Origin: Nodosilinea nodulosa PCC 7104
GTDB lineage: Bacteria > Cyanobacteriota > Cyanobacteriia > Phormidesmidales > Phormidesmidaceae
Length of the DNA: 47,910 bases
Direction of reading: 5' to 3'
Assembly: GCF_000309385.1 (NCBI RefSeq)
Contig: NZ_JH976538.1
Location: 189,126 to 237,035 of the forward strand
The position numbers and the translations under genes are program-made. Shown piece by piece: positions 24,073-32,672 of the stretch. Every line of letters begins with the position of its first letter. Positions within the stretch are counted from its first letter, which is position 1. Under the pieces are notes generated by a model that was not told the origin of the DNA, did not search any database, and was given only the letters and a program-made list of their open reading frames with translations.

Positions 24073-25026
24073 TTACAAATCGCCTAGACCAAGCGCATTT
24101 TGAAGAGCGCTCTCCACAACTCCATCATCTAGGGACACATTTTTATCTTGCTCGTCTTTATATGTTGTAGCAAGTTCTAATCTCAATGCCTTGATAACTC
24201 GCTCAGAGGCAAGCGCTTGCAGTATTCGCTTTTTGCTGGTGCAGGCTACTAGATGGCTCATATTTTCAAGATCGCCACCAAAGACAGCCTTAGAAGTCAG
24301 CAAATACAAATTTTCTGCGTCGACTTCGCTAACTCCATCTTCGTCAAGCAAAGAAACGTCAAATATTTCAATAAAGCGGGGATCTCTTCCAATCTGAGGA
24401 ATGACCCGGTAGAGCCGCCAAATTTGGCCATTTGTGACAACAGCCCATTCTGCGGAAAGGCTTGTAGCATAGCCAGCAGCTTGATCTCTTACATTATTGT
24501 TTAACTTTGCTCGAATATTCTTACATTCAATCACTAGGAAAATATGATCACCCCTCTTAAGAGCAATGTCAACTTTTCCTCCTAGCGTTCTGACTTCTGT
24601 ATCAAGTTCACTTTTGCTGTACCCAAGAACGTTCTCTAAGGCTTCAATACACCATCTCCTCACTTCTTCTTCGGAGGCCTTTGGTGAGTTAGAGATTTCA
24701 ACCAATCGAGGATGGAGACGACGGAAACCATCACGAATAGTGTCTATAGTTTCTTGCCGGATTTCCGCTTTTGTACGCCGCTTAACCCTTTTTGAATTGC
24801 TCTTATTCTCTGACTCTTCCTCTGGATTGGCGGCCTGAATAGAAGCAGCTTCAAGTGGGGTTGGCTCTACCAGTTCCATCACGAACACATTTCTGCACTT
24901 TGGACACCTAACAGGCTTACCAATCTGATTTTGATACTCGCTCTTAACCCTAAATCTAGTCTTGCAGTCGTCACAAGACGTAAAACCTATATAGGTATCA
25001 ACCATGCTGAGGCTAGTTGTAGTCAT
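24073..25026 (-). CDS. Zinc-ribbon protein with HSDR_N (PD-(D/E)XK) nuclease-like domain
   Basis: 317 residues. N-terminal MJ0042-type zinc ribbon: Cys18, Cys21, Cys41 and Cys44 (SCDDCKTRFRVK and VRCPKCRNVFVM). A charged linker follows (about 55-90), then a domain resembling the N-terminal nuclease region of type I restriction HsdR (about 95-230): ALENVLGY, Asp153 in GGKVDIAL, Glu167-x-Lys169 in FLVIECKN, and the DQAAGYA and VVTNGQIWRLY motifs. The putative Asp/Glu/Lys site is complete. There is no helicase domain, nor HsdM or HsdS nearby, so it is not a classical restriction subunit. The gene is clearly more AT-rich than its neighbours, suggesting transfer. A solitary nuclease-like protein is the safest name; a defence role is inference. 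Confidence 0.8.
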   Translation of the reverse strand: MTTTSLSMVDTYIGFTSCDDCKTRFRVKSEYQNQIGKPVRCPKCRNVFVMELVEPTPLEAASIQAANPEEESENKSNSKRVKRRTKAEIRQETIDTIRDGFRRLHPRLVEISNSPKASEEEVRRWCIEALENVLGYSKSELDTEVRTLGGKVDIALKRGDHIFLVIECKNIRAKLNNNVRDQAAGYATSLSAEWAVVTNGQIWRLYRVIPQIGRDPRFIEIFDVSLLDEDGVSEVDAENLYLLTSKAVFGGDLENMSHLVACTSKKRILQALASERVIKALRLELATTYKDEQDKNVSLDDGVVESALQNALGLGDL

Positions 25027-25321
25027 ATCGTATGTGAGGGGGCTTGCACTCGGAACTGTAATTAAAACACTCGAAACTCTGATAGATCAGAATCTACATC
25101 AGTCAGATTGAGTATTCCCAAAACAAGCTGACTACTTCACCTAAAAATTACTGAGAACTTCTAAACTTGGAATACTTGGGCTGTCAACTCATGATGAAAT
25201 CATTTCAGACCTCAACTGGTTTAAGTTGTCAGCTAAGTGCAAAATGGGCAGGCTGAGGTATAACTTAATACAGATATTGGGCGTTGTGTTCTGCTGGCGC
25301 GCCACCTAACCTGCGATTCCA

Positions 25322-25774
25322 TTAAGATGGAGAAACTACAGCTTGTGGATCAACAGCAATAATTCCAGGCACCTGGATAAAGTCTTTCGTATTAAACGTC
25401 AGCAGATGCGTCACCCCATATTCAAGCATGATTGCTGCGATGCGGGCATCATGGGCTCGCTTGCCTAAAATGCTCAGGGCCGTAACCAGGTTTAGCCAGA
25501 CGGAGAAAATCTGCTGAGACTCTTCGATAAGTGGAAACTCGTCCATCAATCGGGCAATTTCCTCTGTGGTGCGGGCTGCTGACCAGCCCAGCCCATTCAC
25601 TTCTGCGGGACGCGTAGCGACGACCCACAGTTCAGTTATCACCTGAGGGCTTAGATAGCAAACATGCTGCTGCTCAAGTAGCGTTGCAACAGCATCCGTA
25701 ACGAGCGCATTTTGTGGGCTAGACAAATCTGCTAAGCGAAGCGCTACATTCGTATCCAGCAAATAGTTCGCCAC
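25322..25774 (-). CDS. PIN-domain toxin (VapC-like)
   Basis: 150 residues. The PIN acidic residues are visible: Asp7 (YLLDTNVAL), Glu48 (QVITELWVV), Asp109 (KRAHDARIAA) and Asp131 (TFNTKDF), consistent with an Mg-dependent ribonuclease of the VapC type. The GTG start shares one base with the TAG stop of the upstream antitoxin gene (TAGTG), the tight arrangement usual for type II toxin-antitoxin pairs. The target RNA cannot be predicted. The gene is followed by a 295-bp AT-rich gap with no recognisable feature. Confidence 0.88.
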   Translation of the reverse strand: MANYLLDTNVALRLADLSSPQNALVTDAVATLLEQQHVCYLSPQVITELWVVATRPAEVNGLGWSAARTTEEIARLMDEFPLIEESQQIFSVWLNLVTALSILGKRAHDARIAAIMLEYGVTHLLTFNTKDFIQVPGIIAVDPQAVVSPS

Positions 25775-26127
25775 TAATCACCGTAGATGGTTTCACGATC
25801 AAAAGCAGCATCGGGCAACCCTTGACTGACCGAGCCAGTGTAATGGGCTGCCCGTTCTCGCAATCTTTGAGCTATTTCTGTAGTGGGCACTTGTTGCCAT
25901 AGGGGCGTAGCTTGCTTCTGCTCCCACCACTCATTGGTCGCTTCAATAGGGTCGCCGCTCTCCAAGCCCTCTAGCAAAAGTGCTTCGATCTTAGCCTGTT
26001 GAGAAAGTCGGTCTTGCTCCCTCAAGACCAGGTGCACTAGGTAATCGGTTGCTGTGTCAAAGCCAGCTCGCTCAGCTTGTTGAGCAATCACCGCTTCTAA
26101 ATTATCTGGTAGAGAAATATTTAGCAT
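25774..26127 (-). CDS. Antitoxin for the VapC-like toxin
   Basis: 117 residues. The N terminus (MLNISLPDNLEAVIAQQAER) looks like a ribbon-helix-helix DNA-binding domain of the ParD/CopG type. The C-terminal half (SGDPIEATNEWWEQKQ and onward, rich in Trp, Glu and Arg) is the likely toxin-wrapping part. It lies immediately upstream of, and overlaps by one base, the PIN toxin gene, so a VapB-like antitoxin role follows from context. Its own start overlaps the end of a third gene (26121-26375) by 7 nt, so all three are probably one transcript. Confidence 0.82.
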   Translation of the reverse strand: MLNISLPDNLEAVIAQQAERAGFDTATDYLVHLVLREQDRLSQQAKIEALLLEGLESGDPIEATNEWWEQKQATPLWQQVPTTEIAQRLRERAAHYTGSVSQGLPDAAFDRETIYGD

Positions 26128-26375
26128 TTGGATACTTTGCTTTGGGCAGCTAGTTGGGCGTTAATCAGGGCAAAAATACGCTGAAGCTCCGTAATGCCAG
26201 CATATTCGACCCTTTCTTCATCCGTTGGGGCAGTCGATTTTTGGCGGTCAAGCAGTGCCTCAAAGCGACTTTGCAGTTTATCTGAGAATCTAAACAAATA
26301 AACCTCACCAAAATCCCGCTTCTGTACCCCAGACGCCATCAGAGATGAGGGTTGTACCATTAGCTGAGGAGTCAT
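26121..26375 (-). CDS. Small protein of unknown function heading the toxin-antitoxin operon
   Basis: 84 residues. VYLFRFSDKLQSRFEALLDR followed by ERVEYAGITELQRIFALINA suggests a compact helical protein. No known motif was recognised. The reading frame overlaps the antitoxin start by 7 nt, which supports co-translation. M13 (MASGVQKRDFGEVY) is an alternative start. Possible roles include a third toxin-antitoxin component or an unrelated passenger; sequence alone does not decide. Confidence 0.65.
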   Translation of the reverse strand: MTPQLMVQPSSLMASGVQKRDFGEVYLFRFSDKLQSRFEALLDRQKSTAPTDEERVEYAGITELQRIFALINAQLAAQSKVSKC

Positions 26376-26459
26376 GGTCGCCGTATGGTTTTCCAGAATG
26401 GTTCTATTGTAGGCCGTCTCCTTTCAGGTACAGCAGCCAACGGCTCAAACACACGGTCA

Positions 26460-29400
26460 TTAAACTGGCTGCAAGATCTGCTGAATGAGATTTCTAAGCG
26501 CTTTCATTTTAAAGGGCTTTGAAAGGTAGTGGTTGGCACCTGCGGCCAGGCATCGCTCGCGATCGCCCGGCATGGCCAAAGCCGTGAGGGCAACAATGGG
26601 GATACTGGCGCAGCGAGCATCGCTGCGGATCAGCTGCATCGCCTCCAGGCCGTCCATACCGGGCATTTGAATATCCATCAAAATCAGGTCGGGGGCCTGG
26701 GTTTGGGCCAGCTCCACCGCCGTTTGGCCATTTTCTGCGTAGATCAGGCGATACCCCAAGGCCGTGAGATAGCTGGAGACGGTGGCCACATTCATCTCAT
26801 TGTCTTCGGCCAGCAGAATCAGCGGCGGCTCGACCGCCGGATTGGCCGAGGTGGGCAAAGAGACCATCAGCACCGGAGACAGCGGCTGGTAGTTCTGTTG
26901 CAGCCGCTCAAGCGCCTGCTGTAGCTGATCGCGGCTAATCGGCTTCACCAGATATTCAGAGGCCCCCAGAGACAGCCCGTAGGAGCGCTCGTCAATAACA
27001 GAGACAACAATCACCGGAATAGACCGGGTTTGGGGAGACGCCTTGAGCTGCCGCAGCACCTCCCACCCTGACAGATCAGGCAGCAGAATATCTAGAACGA
27101 TCAGAGCTGGCTGCATCCTCACCACTTCGTCCACAGTGATGTTGCCGTCGGAGCAGATCATCACTTCCATGCCCTGCTCTTGAAGGTAGCGGGAGATCAC
27201 ATCGGCGGCGGCGGCAGAGTCCTCAATCACCAGGGCGCGGGCATTGCCATTGCGCAGGAAAAGAGTCTGAGCCGCAGGGTTTTCTGAACTCTCTGGGGTC
27301 GTTTCGGTGAGATAGGGTAGGCAAACGGTGAAGCGGGTGCCCTGATCAATCTGGCTGGTAACAGTCACGGTGCCGCCGTGGAGTTCGGTGATTTTTCTCA
27401 CCAGAGCCAAGCCTAACCCAGTGCCTGCGTACTGGCGGCTTAAGCTGCTGTCAATTTGCACAAAGGGCTGGAACAGTTTGGCTATATTTTCTGGGGCAAT
27501 GCCAATGCCGGTGTCGGCAACCGACAGTTTAAGGTGGTTTCGCTGCTTCTGCTCAAGTTGAGCGTAGAGGGTGACATTCCCGCCGGGGGGCGTAAATTTA
27601 ACCGCATTGCTGAGCAGATTGATTAAAACCTGTCGAATGCGGCGTTCGTCAACCACAATATCGGGTATGGGCTGAACGAGTTCTAGGCTCAGGCGAATAT
27701 CCTTGGCCAGGGCCAACTGTCTCACAAAAGTCAGGCTCGATTCGCAGAGATGGGCCACCGGAACCGATGCCGTCTGTAGCTCTAACTTGCCGGCCTCAAC
27801 CTTAGACAGATCGAGAATGTCGTTGATCAGCTCTAGCAGGTGCCTGCCGCTGCGCTCGATGGTGCCAAGGGCCTGCTTTTGGCGATCGCTCAAAGGGCCA
27901 AAAACCTGCTCTTGCAAACCCTCAGACATGCCCAAAATGGCGTTTAGAGGAGTCCGCAGCTCGTGGCTCATGTTGGTGAGAAATTCGTCCTTGAGACGGG
28001 TGGCGCGGTCTAGCTCGGCGTTGGCCAGGCTAAGGCGCTCGTTTGTCTGCCGAAGACGTTCTTCAACGTGCCTGCGTTTGGCTTCGCTGCGCTTGCGATC
28101 GCTGATGTCTAAGTTCACCCCAATCATGCTGGTGGGGTTGCCCTCTGCATCGCGCATTACCATGCCGTAGGCTTTGATGTAGTGAGTGCTGCCGTCGGAA
28201 TGCACGACGCGGAATTCAGGATCGTACACTGCCTGCCCCAAAACGGCCTGGTGCAGCAGCGTTTCTGTCGCTTGGCGATCGTCGGGGTGAACGCCCCTGG
28301 CCCAGACATCGTAGGGCACCGAGTCGGGAATGGCGGCGGCGGAGACGCCATAGAGCTCGTACATCCGCTCATCCCAAAGGATGGTGTTTTGCCGAATATC
28401 CCAGTCCCAGCAGCCGATCGCCCCAGAGCTGAGGGCCAGGGTAAGGCGGGTGGACAGGCTCTGCCGCTCTAACTCGGCGACTTTGCGCTCGGTGATGTCT
28501 AGGGCTGTGCCAAAGATGGTGACAGCCTGGCCCTGGTGATTGAATTTGGCTTCCCCCTGGGCGTCCAGGTAGCGGGTGGTGCCGTCGGTCCTGAGAATGC
28601 ATAGCTCTATGCTGTAGGCGGCGCCCTCGGCAATGGCCCGATCGACGCACTGCTGCAGGCGATCGCGATCGTCGGGATGAATCTGATTGAGGTGCTCTGC
28701 GTAGGCGGGTTCAGGATCGCTGGGATCGAGGCCAAAAATGTGGAACAACTCTTCGGACCAGGTGATTTTGCCCGTGGCCACGTCCATTTCCCAGCTGCCC
28801 AGGTGCGCCATGCGCTGGGCTTCGGTCAGGGCGGCCTGGCTCTTGCGCAGCTGGGTTTCAATCTGTTTGCGATCGCCAATGTCGGCCAGGTAGCCCACAA
28901 TTTCGAGCGGGGCGTTCTGGGCATCGCGAATTAGCCGTAGCTCGTTGCGCACCCAGACGTAATGCCCGGCTTTGTGCAAAAAACGGTACTCGTGGATGTG
29001 ATGCCCCTGTTCGAGCAGGGTGGGCAGCTCGGCAAACACCTGGGGCGCATCCTGGGGATGGATGCGGCTGGCCCAAAAGTCGGGGCGGGCTAAAAATTCT
29101 GCCGCCGTATAGCCGCTCAGGTTGACAATGTTGTCGCTGATGAAGGTCGGCGCGTAGTCACCGCCAAGCTGGCAGGTAAAAATCACCGCCGGGCTAGAGG
29201 AGAGCAAAAACTCCAGCTGCTCCCGGAGGCGCTGGGCCTCTAGCTCGGCGTCCTTGCGCTGGGTAACGTTCATCTCAGAGCCAATGATGCGCACCGGATC
29301 GCCCGCCTCGTCCCAGACCGCCTGCCCCCGGTCGAGAATCCAGAGGTAGCTGCCGTCTCGGTGCCGAATGCGATACTCCTGCTGGTAGAAGGGGGTCCGC

Positions 29401-31532
29401 TGAGCCAGGTGGTCGGCCATCGCCGCCAGCACCCGATCGCGGTCCTCGGGGTGAATGAGATCGGCCCAGTCGGCCTGGGTGCCGCTGACCTCGTCCTCCG
29501 ACAGCCCCCGCAGCTCGTGCCAGCGCCGGGTGCGAAAAATCTGATTGGTTTTTATCCGCCAGTCCCAGAGGGAGACATCGCTGCCCTGAATGGCGAGCTG
29601 CCAGCGCTCTTCGCTTTCGCGGAGGGCCGCCGCGCGCTGCTTAACTCTGGCTTCCAGCTCTTGATTGAGCGCGTGGAGGGCGATTTCGGCCCGCTTACGA
29701 TCGCTGATATCGCGGATCATAAACAGCACTTCGTTATCGCCGCTGACGATCACGCGTACTTCTTCATACTGCTGCCGATCGCCAATCTGAAGGAGCTGCT
29801 CATAAACTTGCAGGGTGCGGGTGTCTAGGGTTCGCCGAATGGCGGCCAGGTGGCGTTGGGCCACCTCAGGCGGCAGCAGATCCTCCAGGGATTGCCCCAC
29901 AGAATTCACCGTGGGGGGCACCAGATCATTGATCTGCTGGTTGTTGATGTACTTCAGGTAAACCCCATCTGCCGTTGTGCGGAACATTAAGTCAGGAATG
30001 GCAGATAGGATGGCACGGCTCTGGGCCTCACTCTGGCGCAGCATTTCCTCTACCTGTTTGCGATCGCCAATGTCGCGGATCATCAGCAGAGCTTCACGCT
30101 CGCCAATACATATGACCCGCACCTCGTCGTGCTGGAGGCGATCGCCCACCTGAATCTGCTGCTCAAAAACCTGTAGCTCTCGGGTCTCCAGGGCGCGGCG
30201 AATCGCGGCCATCTGGAGTTCTGCTGCCTCCGGCGGCAGCAGGTTGGGGATAGACCCGGCCCGCTCAGCGGCCTCTGGAGTAAACAGGTTGAAGCTGCGA
30301 TTGGGGCCGATGAAATCTAAATACACGCCCTCGGCATTCACCCGCACCAGCAAATCTGGAATGGCCGCCAGAAGGGCGCGATTGGTGGCCTCGCTCTGGG
30401 AGAGGGCCAGTTGGGCCTGCTGGCGTTCGGCCTGGCTGCGTTTGCGATCGCTAATATCGCGGACCATAAACAGGGCTTCATTCTCGCTGACAGGGCTGGC
30501 CCGCACCTCCTCCCAGCGCAGCTCGCCGTCGATCTCAATCTGCTGCTCATAGACCTGGACAGTCCCGGTCTCAAGGGCTCGCTGAGCCGCCTGAACTTTT
30601 TGCTCAGCCAAAGATTGGGGCAGCACGTCGTAGACGGTGTACTTGGAGAAATCCGGCGGCGGCAGCAGCGCTTTTTTCACCGAGCCACCGCTCAGCAGCC
30701 CCAGATAGCGCCCCTGCCGGTCAATGCGAACCAGCAGGTCGGGAATGGCCTCTAAAATGGCGCGGTTGATGTCTTCTACCGCCTTGCGATCGGTGATGTC
30801 GCGCATCACCACCAGCACCTCGCTGTCGCCGCAGGCCATGATTCTGACCTCTTCGGTACGGGGCGCGCCGTTGGCGCTGATCTGCTGTTCGTAGACTTGC
30901 AAATCTCCGGTTTCAAGCGCCCGCTCAAGCGCCTCCAGACGCAGGGTGGCCAGCTCGGGGGGCAAAACATCGTCGGATAGCTGTCCGCCCAGGGCCGTCT
31001 CGCGGCGGTGGAGAGCAACGTCGGCGGAAAACACGCGCTCGAGGTAGATGCCCTCCGCCGAGCGGATGCTTAACTCAGGCAGCGCCTGGAGCAGTGATTG
31101 GTGCTGCGCGTCCCGCGTTCTCAGCGCGGCTTCGCGCTCCTGCTGCGCCTGGAGCATCTGCCACAGGTGGGGTTGTAGGCTCTCGCGGGTGATCGCTCCC
31201 ACCAGCACCCCCTGGTCATTCAGGACGGCCAGATAGTCGGTGGGGTGCTGCTCTAGAAGCCCAGCCGGAACCGAGAGGTCGCCCAGGTCAGACCATCGAA
31301 CGCTGACCACCGGGCTTTGCATCACCTCAGCGATCGCCACATTCCCCAGCGATCGCCCCGCCACCACAAGGGGCAGCAGATCGCGATCGGCAAACACCCC
31401 CACCCAGTCGGTTCCATTGGTTACAAACACGCAGGGCAGCCTCGGGTTGCTCTGGCCCATTAGACGCAAAACGTCCACCACAGCGGTATCGCTGTCCACA
31501 AAGGCCGTGGCTTGTACGAAGGAATGCTCCAT
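26460..31532 (-). CDS. Giant hybrid histidine kinase: CBS pair, eight PAS domains, HisKA, HATPase, two receivers
   Basis: About 1690 residues, soluble. Order: a CBS-domain pair (about 1-130, with DVLRLMGQSNPRLPCVFV and YLAVLNDQGVLVGAITRES); eight PAS units (roughly 150-260, 265-375, 390-500, 505-620, 655-775, 785-900, 905-1030, 1035-1160); HisKA with His near 1190 (LTNMSHELRTPLNAILGMSE); HATPase_c (DTGIGIAPENI, GTGLGLALV); REC1 (VLDILLPDLSGWEV, YLVKPIS); REC2 (LMDIQMPGMDGLEA, YLSKPFK). The first four PAS units are near copies, each ending in an LQVYEQQI...EEVRV...MIRDISDRK-like block, so they arose by tandem duplication. CBS pairs often bind adenosyl nucleotides, so input may combine energy status with PAS ligands; that is inference. 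ATG 31532 is preferred over the TTG two codons upstream. No output regulator gene is adjacent. Confidence 0.93.
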   Translation of the reverse strand: MEHSFVQATAFVDSDTAVVDVLRLMGQSNPRLPCVFVTNGTDWVGVFADRDLLPLVVAGRSLGNVAIAEVMQSPVVSVRWSDLGDLSVPAGLLEQHPTDYLAVLNDQGVLVGAITRESLQPHLWQMLQAQQEREAALRTRDAQHQSLLQALPELSIRSAEGIYLERVFSADVALHRRETALGGQLSDDVLPPELATLRLEALERALETGDLQVYEQQISANGAPRTEEVRIMACGDSEVLVVMRDITDRKAVEDINRAILEAIPDLLVRIDRQGRYLGLLSGGSVKKALLPPPDFSKYTVYDVLPQSLAEQKVQAAQRALETGTVQVYEQQIEIDGELRWEEVRASPVSENEALFMVRDISDRKRSQAERQQAQLALSQSEATNRALLAAIPDLLVRVNAEGVYLDFIGPNRSFNLFTPEAAERAGSIPNLLPPEAAELQMAAIRRALETRELQVFEQQIQVGDRLQHDEVRVICIGEREALLMIRDIGDRKQVEEMLRQSEAQSRAILSAIPDLMFRTTADGVYLKYINNQQINDLVPPTVNSVGQSLEDLLPPEVAQRHLAAIRRTLDTRTLQVYEQLLQIGDRQQYEEVRVIVSGDNEVLFMIRDISDRKRAEIALHALNQELEARVKQRAAALRESEERWQLAIQGSDVSLWDWRIKTNQIFRTRRWHELRGLSEDEVSGTQADWADLIHPEDRDRVLAAMADHLAQRTPFYQQEYRIRHRDGSYLWILDRGQAVWDEAGDPVRIIGSEMNVTQRKDAELEAQRLREQLEFLLSSSPAVIFTCQLGGDYAPTFISDNIVNLSGYTAAEFLARPDFWASRIHPQDAPQVFAELPTLLEQGHHIHEYRFLHKAGHYVWVRNELRLIRDAQNAPLEIVGYLADIGDRKQIETQLRKSQAALTEAQRMAHLGSWEMDVATGKITWSEELFHIFGLDPSDPEPAYAEHLNQIHPDDRDRLQQCVDRAIAEGAAYSIELCILRTDGTTRYLDAQGEAKFNHQGQAVTIFGTALDITERKVAELERQSLSTRLTLALSSGAIGCWDWDIRQNTILWDERMYELYGVSAAAIPDSVPYDVWARGVHPDDRQATETLLHQAVLGQAVYDPEFRVVHSDGSTHYIKAYGMVMRDAEGNPTSMIGVNLDISDRKRSEAKRRHVEERLRQTNERLSLANAELDRATRLKDEFLTNMSHELRTPLNAILGMSEGLQEQVFGPLSDRQKQALGTIERSGRHLLELINDILDLSKVEAGKLELQTASVPVAHLCESSLTFVRQLALAKDIRLSLELVQPIPDIVVDERRIRQVLINLLSNAVKFTPPGGNVTLYAQLEQKQRNHLKLSVADTGIGIAPENIAKLFQPFVQIDSSLSRQYAGTGLGLALVRKITELHGGTVTVTSQIDQGTRFTVCLPYLTETTPESSENPAAQTLFLRNGNARALVIEDSAAAADVISRYLQEQGMEVMICSDGNITVDEVVRMQPALIVLDILLPDLSGWEVLRQLKASPQTRSIPVIVVSVIDERSYGLSLGASEYLVKPISRDQLQQALERLQQNYQPLSPVLMVSLPTSANPAVEPPLILLAEDNEMNVATVSSYLTALGYRLIYAENGQTAVELAQTQAPDLILMDIQMPGMDGLEAMQLIRSDARCASIPIVALTALAMPGDRERCLAAGANHYLSKPFKMKALRNLIQQILQPV

Positions 31533-31916
31533 AACCAAAAGATAAAGGGAAACCCAATCTGACGAAAACTACGTCAGAGATTAAGAAACCTAAAATAAAA
31601 TCTGTTTTGATGCGTTCCTATATTCTACATATATTTTATTGGTAAAGAAAATCGTTGCTTTTTAGGACAGTCATTGTGCCAAAACTGCTGAAACTTTAGT
31701 ATCCGGCTTCTGGCAATCTTAAAATTTTTATCCTCACTAAAATATAGATACCACTGGATAGAAGGACGCCACCCAGGAGCACGCCATCGTTTCTGCAATC
31801 TTAATTCTTTGCGATCCTAATTTTCTGCGTTTCTGGAAAAAGCTCCTGGTCCCTGGGCATGTTTTCGTACTATCTCGTTAGGCCAAGGGCTTTTGCAGGA
31901 TAGATGCCCCTAAATA
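31533..31916. other. AT-rich gap upstream of the giant kinase, no gene seen
   Basis: 384 bp, distinctly more AT-rich than the surrounding genes. It presumably holds the kinase promoter on the minus strand; no confident boxes or RNA fold were picked out. Confidence 0.5.
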
Positions 31917-32125
31917 GATATCGCCAGCCCAGCCAAACCCTAGACTAAATATTCCCATGGACCGATCTAAATGCTCAAAGGCTTCAGCAATATGGGTTTT
32001 AAAAGTCTTCCCCAGGCCATTTGCCAAGCGCCAAAGCATAGAGTTCAAAGCAGCCAGCCATAGATTTTTGGAAATGCCTCCAATCATCCAGCCGTAGGTT
32101 GGCGTTGAGCGAAGCAAACCCCAAC
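31917..32125. repeat. 209-bp repeat, copy 1
   Basis: It runs from GATATCGCC to CAAACCCCAAC and aligns without gaps to 32203-32411, which has the same length. Differences are scattered point changes. The right end is the dispersed motif CCGTAGGTTGGCGTTGAGCG. On the minus strand both copies keep an open frame starting MLRSTPTYGWMIGG, but no ribosome site or family is recognised. Confidence 0.85.
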
Positions 32126-32202
32126 AGGCCCCAAATTACCGGCTAGGGCTGGGGTCCACTGCGTTTTACCCAACCCAGCCTGTAGATGTGTCAGCCAGCC
32201 AG

Positions 32203-32411
32203 GATATCGCCAGTCAAGCCAAACCCTGGGCTGAATATTCCCATAGACCGATCTAAATGCTTCAAGGCTCCAGCACTACGGGTTCTAAAAACCTTCCCCA
32301 AGCCATTTACCAAGCGCCAAAGCATAGAGTTCAAAACAGCCAGCCATAGATTTTTGAATATGCCTCCAATCATCCAGCCGTAGGTTGGCGTTGAGCGAAG
32401 CAAAACCCAAC
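32203..32411. repeat. 209-bp repeat, copy 2
   Basis: This is the gapless partner of 31917-32125, in the same orientation and 77 bp away. The open minus-strand frame is conserved at most positions (for example NLWLAVLNSMLWRL against NLWLAALNSMLWRL). Confidence 0.85.
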
Positions 32412-32490
32412 ACCAAAGACGCTTCCAATGGGTTAGCCCCAGCGCGATCTACCCTGCGACAGAACAGCCGAACAGCAGCAGAATGCCGAG

Positions 32491-32554
32491 CCGTAGGTTG
32501 GCGTTGAACGAAGCAAAACCCAACCCCCTAGACGCTTCCAATGGGTTAGCCCCA
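32491..32554. repeat. Third, partial copy of the GTAGGTTGGCGTTGA dispersed repeat
   Basis: CCGTAGGTTGGCGTTGAACG followed by AAGCAAAACCCAAC and then GACGCTTCCAATGGGTTAGC repeats the segment at 32381-32442, so the end of the 209-bp repeat plus its flank is present again. The following gap to 32672 contains another dispersed-type motif (GGGCACAGTTTGCGCCCATC) and no gene. Confidence 0.75.
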
Positions 32555-32672
32555 GTGCTGCCGGGCCATCCAAACCTGACCCAACCCGCAGAATGCGGCA
32601 AAGCAAAGCGAGCCCTGCTTCTACAGAGTGCGGTTAATGGGCACAGTTTGCGCCCATCCTACAGGTGCGGCC

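Noticed and set aside
31878..32403. Two minus-strand frames (79 and 70 codons) starting MLRSTPTYGW as a gene pair
   Set aside because: They follow a repeated DNA element with a dispersed motif at the start codon, lack ribosome sites and match no family I know. Reported as repeats instead.
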